A stretch of DNA of 7,313 nt from CAZGSG01 sp964528095 (GTDB taxonomy: Bacteria; Bacteroidota; Bacteroidia; Chitinophagales; Chitinophagaceae), in the NCBI GenBank assembly GCA_964528095.1, contig CAZGSG010000303.1, positions 1 through 7,313 on the forward strand. Reading direction: 5' to 3'. Each line of letters starts with the position of its first letter. The stretch's first letter is position 1. The translations under genes and the position numbers were made by a program. Under the pieces are notes generated by a model. That model made no database searches, was not told the origin of the DNA, and worked only from the letters and a program-made list of their open reading frames with translations. Below, piece after piece: positions 5,894 through 7,313 of the stretch.

Positions 5894-5959
5894 CAACGGC
5901 CAGGCTTAGTCAAATTGTTCTTCGATTGCCTCAAAAGAAAGCCATTCAGTTGAGATAGA

Positions 5960-7006
5960 TCATTTTGTTTTCACCGATCTTAATATCGAGGTGGTTATAT
6001 CATATAGTTTTCTTCCAGCAGTATCATTGTTTTGGTTGGACAGCAATACAATCGCCAGGTCATAGTCGGGATAAAGAACATAAAAGGTCCTGAAGCCGGC
6101 AGTGCCGCCATCAGTCCGTAGATAATAATCCAAGTTCCATGTTTTGCCCATTGTCCATTGAAAACAGGTCGCGCCTTCATCAATGTTTCCATATAAAACC
6201 CGATGGGATAATTTTACTGCATCGTCTTTTTCTGCTAACTGGTATTGCATATACTTCAGCATATCAGGAAGGGTTGACCATATGGCACCGGCACCAGGAT
6301 AAGAAGGGTCAATGGGCGGGGCTGCTGTTCCATTGGCTGTATACCCCGGAATCATTTTATCAGGAGCGGGACTAGTGCTGGTATTTTTCATCTTCAATGG
6401 CCCGGCAATATATTTTTTAAGCAATTGCTCGTAGGGCGTTCCATAAATATATTCAAGCATATGGCCGAGTAACTGATAACCAATATTCGAATACCGGTAC
6501 ACAAAAGGTTTTAGGGTATCCATCTTTATTTCCCGTAATTGTCGTGTAAAAGAACTATCCGCTAATCGACCTTCGGGAGTTCTTACAAAAGAGGAGGGAA
6601 GCAGGGATGTATGTGCCAGCAAGTAGCCTACCTTGATCGGATCGCCGTTTGGATATTGCAGATTGGGATAGCTGCCCGGAATATACTTACGGATATCATC
6701 ATTGAGTTTTATTTTACCGGAACGAATGGCATTTGCAACCAGCAGGCCGGTAAATGTTTTTGTCATAGATCCGATCTCATACTGGCTTTCATTGGAAGGT
6801 AAGAGTCCGGACCCTTTTTTTGTTTCGCCATAATGCCAGGTATAGTTTTTCCCTTTATAATAAATGCCGATAGAAAGTCCTACCCTGGATGAGTCTTTCA
6901 TATATAAAGCGGCTGCAGCGTTCGCGATACTATCCAGTTTTTGAGTTTTACCGGGAAAGGCGGCCAACAATAATAAAAAGAAGAAACTGTTTTTTAGTTG
7001 ATGCAT
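5960..7006 (-). CDS. Exported serine hydrolase of the class C beta-lactamase fold
   Basis: Residues 1-22 are a signal peptide (charged start, FFFLLLLAAF core), so the enzyme acts in the periplasm or at the cell surface. The body is a Beta-lactamase (PF00144) domain of the AmpC/DD-peptidase/esterase group. The nucleophile motif is SMTK (Ser80, Lys83) in YEIGSMTKTFTGLL, the YxN motif is YSN (Tyr172, Asn174), and the third motif is TDGGTAGF (298-305) in place of KTG or HxG. LAHTSLLP (130-137) is the usual conserved loop. At 348 residues it is a single-domain member without the C-terminal lipocalin extension some relatives have. Such proteins range from D-Ala-D-Ala peptidases to esterases and rarely true beta-lactamases; the sequence does not decide among these. 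No partner gene is adjacent. A weak -7-like TATCTTCG (one mismatch) lies at 7022-7029 on the minus strand. The start is set by the signal peptide. Confidence 0.93.
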   Translation of the reverse strand: MHQLKNSFFFLLLLAAFPGKTQKLDSIANAAAALYMKDSSRVGLSIGIYYKGKNYTWHYGETKKGSGLLPSNESQYEIGSMTKTFTGLLVANAIRSGKIKLNDDIRKYIPGSYPNLQYPNGDPIKVGYLLAHTSLLPSSFVRTPEGRLADSSFTRQLREIKMDTLKPFVYRYSNIGYQLLGHMLEYIYGTPYEQLLKKYIAGPLKMKNTSTSPAPDKMIPGYTANGTAAPPIDPSYPGAGAIWSTLPDMLKYMQYQLAEKDDAVKLSHRVLYGNIDEGATCFQWTMGKTWNLDYYLRTDGGTAGFRTFYVLYPDYDLAIVLLSNQNNDTAGRKLYDITTSILRSVKTK

Positions 7007-7084
7007 GGCTATGCTTTGCTACGAAGATATTGTTTCGGTATTATTTTTATCCGTATTATATACAGGCTATTGGAAATTCTTCTT

Positions 7085-7148
7085 TAATGATCAGCCTATG
7101 CCTCAGCGGGGTCTGGCGGATAGACTATTTTCAGTAAACGGTTTTTGG
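7085..7148. repeat. 64-bp direct repeat, copy 1
   Basis: This segment is identical to 7250-7313 except for one base (A7093 against G7258), at a period of 165 bp. It contains the loop and right arm of the palindrome fully present at 7231-7282, plus the tail through GTTTTTGG. The matching left arm is missing: bases before 7085 are unrelated. It is therefore a half element marking the left edge of the repeat array. Confidence 0.9.
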
Positions 7149-7153
7149 CAATA

Positions 7154-7197
7154 GCCGACCCCGATGTGTAGTGGATCTTTTATACATCGGGGTTGGC
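7154..7197. repeat. Palindromic element A, inverted relative to element B
   Basis: Arms 7154-7170 and 7181-7197 pair over 17 positions with two G-T wobbles around a 10-nt loop containing GATC. Read on the minus strand it begins GCCAACCCCGATG and ends CATCGGGGTCGGC. That follows the asymmetry of the element at 7231-7282 (GCCAAACCCCGCTG ... CAGCGGGGTCTGGC), so it is a related element in the opposite orientation. Confidence 0.8.
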
Positions 7198-7230
7198 GAT
7201 CCAGAATCATGCTGACCGAAGTCCGTTATC

Positions 7231-7282
7231 GCCAAACCCCGCTGAGGCATAATGATCGGCCTATGCCTCAGCGGGGTCTGGC
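7231..7282. repeat. Palindromic element B (REP-like)
   Basis: Arms 7231-7251 and 7262-7282 pair over 21 positions with a single A-C mismatch around a 10-nt loop with GATC. Pairing continues outward imperfectly (TTATC against GGATA with a bulge). The element is followed by the tail shared with 7118-7148. Strong stem, repetition, extragenic position and alternating orientation are the features of REP/BIME sequences. There is no T tract typical of a simple terminator. Confidence 0.8.
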
Positions 7283-7313
7283 GGATAGACTATTTTCAGT
7301 AAACGGTTTTTGG
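7250..7313. repeat. 64-bp direct repeat, copy 2 (runs to window edge)
   Basis: This is the second copy of the 7085-7148 repeat with one base difference. It reaches the last base of the window while still matching, so the true repeat is longer and the 165-bp array probably continues outside. Confidence 0.9.

Larger units (their letters stand above)
5384..5959. other. Long intergenic region between two minus-strand genes
   Basis: The region holds regulatory-looking structures but no established gene. A 9-bp tandem repeat (ACGGACAAG/ACGGACAAT, 5422-5439) sits 39 bp above the ice-binding start. A perfect 7-bp hairpin CGGTCTG-CTTT-CAGACCG (5540-5557) has no T tract on either side. A plus-strand open frame (5594-5773, no start until ATG at 5663-5665) has protein-like composition, including TQFEETRLLRFFNQYVDF, but I recognise no family. 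The two hairpins at 5741-5770 and 5868-5893 are listed separately. Confidence 0.45.

Noticed and set aside
5960..7006. Calling the serine hydrolase a beta-lactamase resistance gene (ampC)
   Set aside because: The catalytic SxxK and YxN motifs are shared by peptidases and esterases, and the third motif is TDGGTAGF instead of KTG. Nothing in the sequence shows drug hydrolysis.
7154..7282. Integron attC sites or ordinary terminators
   Set aside because: There are no RYYYAAC/GTTRRRY core sites or cassette ORFs, and neither stem is followed by a T tract. Repetition in alternating orientation fits a REP-like element better.
7085..7313. CRISPR array
   Set aside because: The repeats are 64 bp at a 165-bp period, contain large palindromes, and the intervening sequence is itself a related inverted palindrome instead of unique spacers. 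No cas gene is present.

Overview
The window looks like chromosomal DNA of a Bacteroidota member, most likely near Chitinophaga/Chitinophagaceae. The support is: a DUF3494 ice-binding-type protein carrying a type IX secretion (Por) C-terminal sorting domain; short lipoproteins with Bacteroidota-style signal peptides; promoter-like TAnnTTTG (-7) boxes with little Shine-Dalgarno signal; and moderate-to-low GC with wide intergenic gaps. The genus is inference from style, not from a marker gene.

Layout. Positions 1-59 hold the last codons of a plus-strand gene that begins outside the window. A 425-bp gap follows, with a good -7 box at 390-397 and a tiny leader-like ORF. Then comes a plus-strand gene for a 631-residue exported protein of unknown family (485-2380). 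It meets the rest of the window head-on at a strong bidirectional hairpin (2492-2532). Everything recognisable to the right is on the minus strand: a lipoprotein fusing a heavy-metal-binding (HMBD) zinc-ribbon-like segment to a rhodanese domain (2545-3096); a small lipoprotein of an uncharacterised family (3165-3548); the broken C-terminal end of an XRE-type HTH regulator (3876-4001); the ice-binding/T9SS protein (4127-5383) with its own terminator (4061-4104); and a class C beta-lactamase-fold serine hydrolase (5960-7006).

How the genes relate. The small lipoprotein and the rhodanese lipoprotein are co-oriented 68 bp apart and may share transcription, although a large inverted repeat around the rhodanese start could separate or regulate them. 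The other genes appear to be independent units. What they share is cell-envelope or extracellular location: every intact protein has an export signal. No defence system, integrase, transposase, tRNA or rRNA is visible.

Most unusual structure. The right edge (7085-7313) carries two related imperfect palindromes in opposite orientation, separated by about 35 nt, with a 64-bp near-exact direct repeat at a 165-bp period that runs into the window edge. This resembles a BIME/REP mosaic array. Secondary points are a 16-bp inverted repeat enclosing the rhodanese start codon and -7 box, and an orphan plus-strand terminator at 5868-5893 with no established plus-strand gene upstream.
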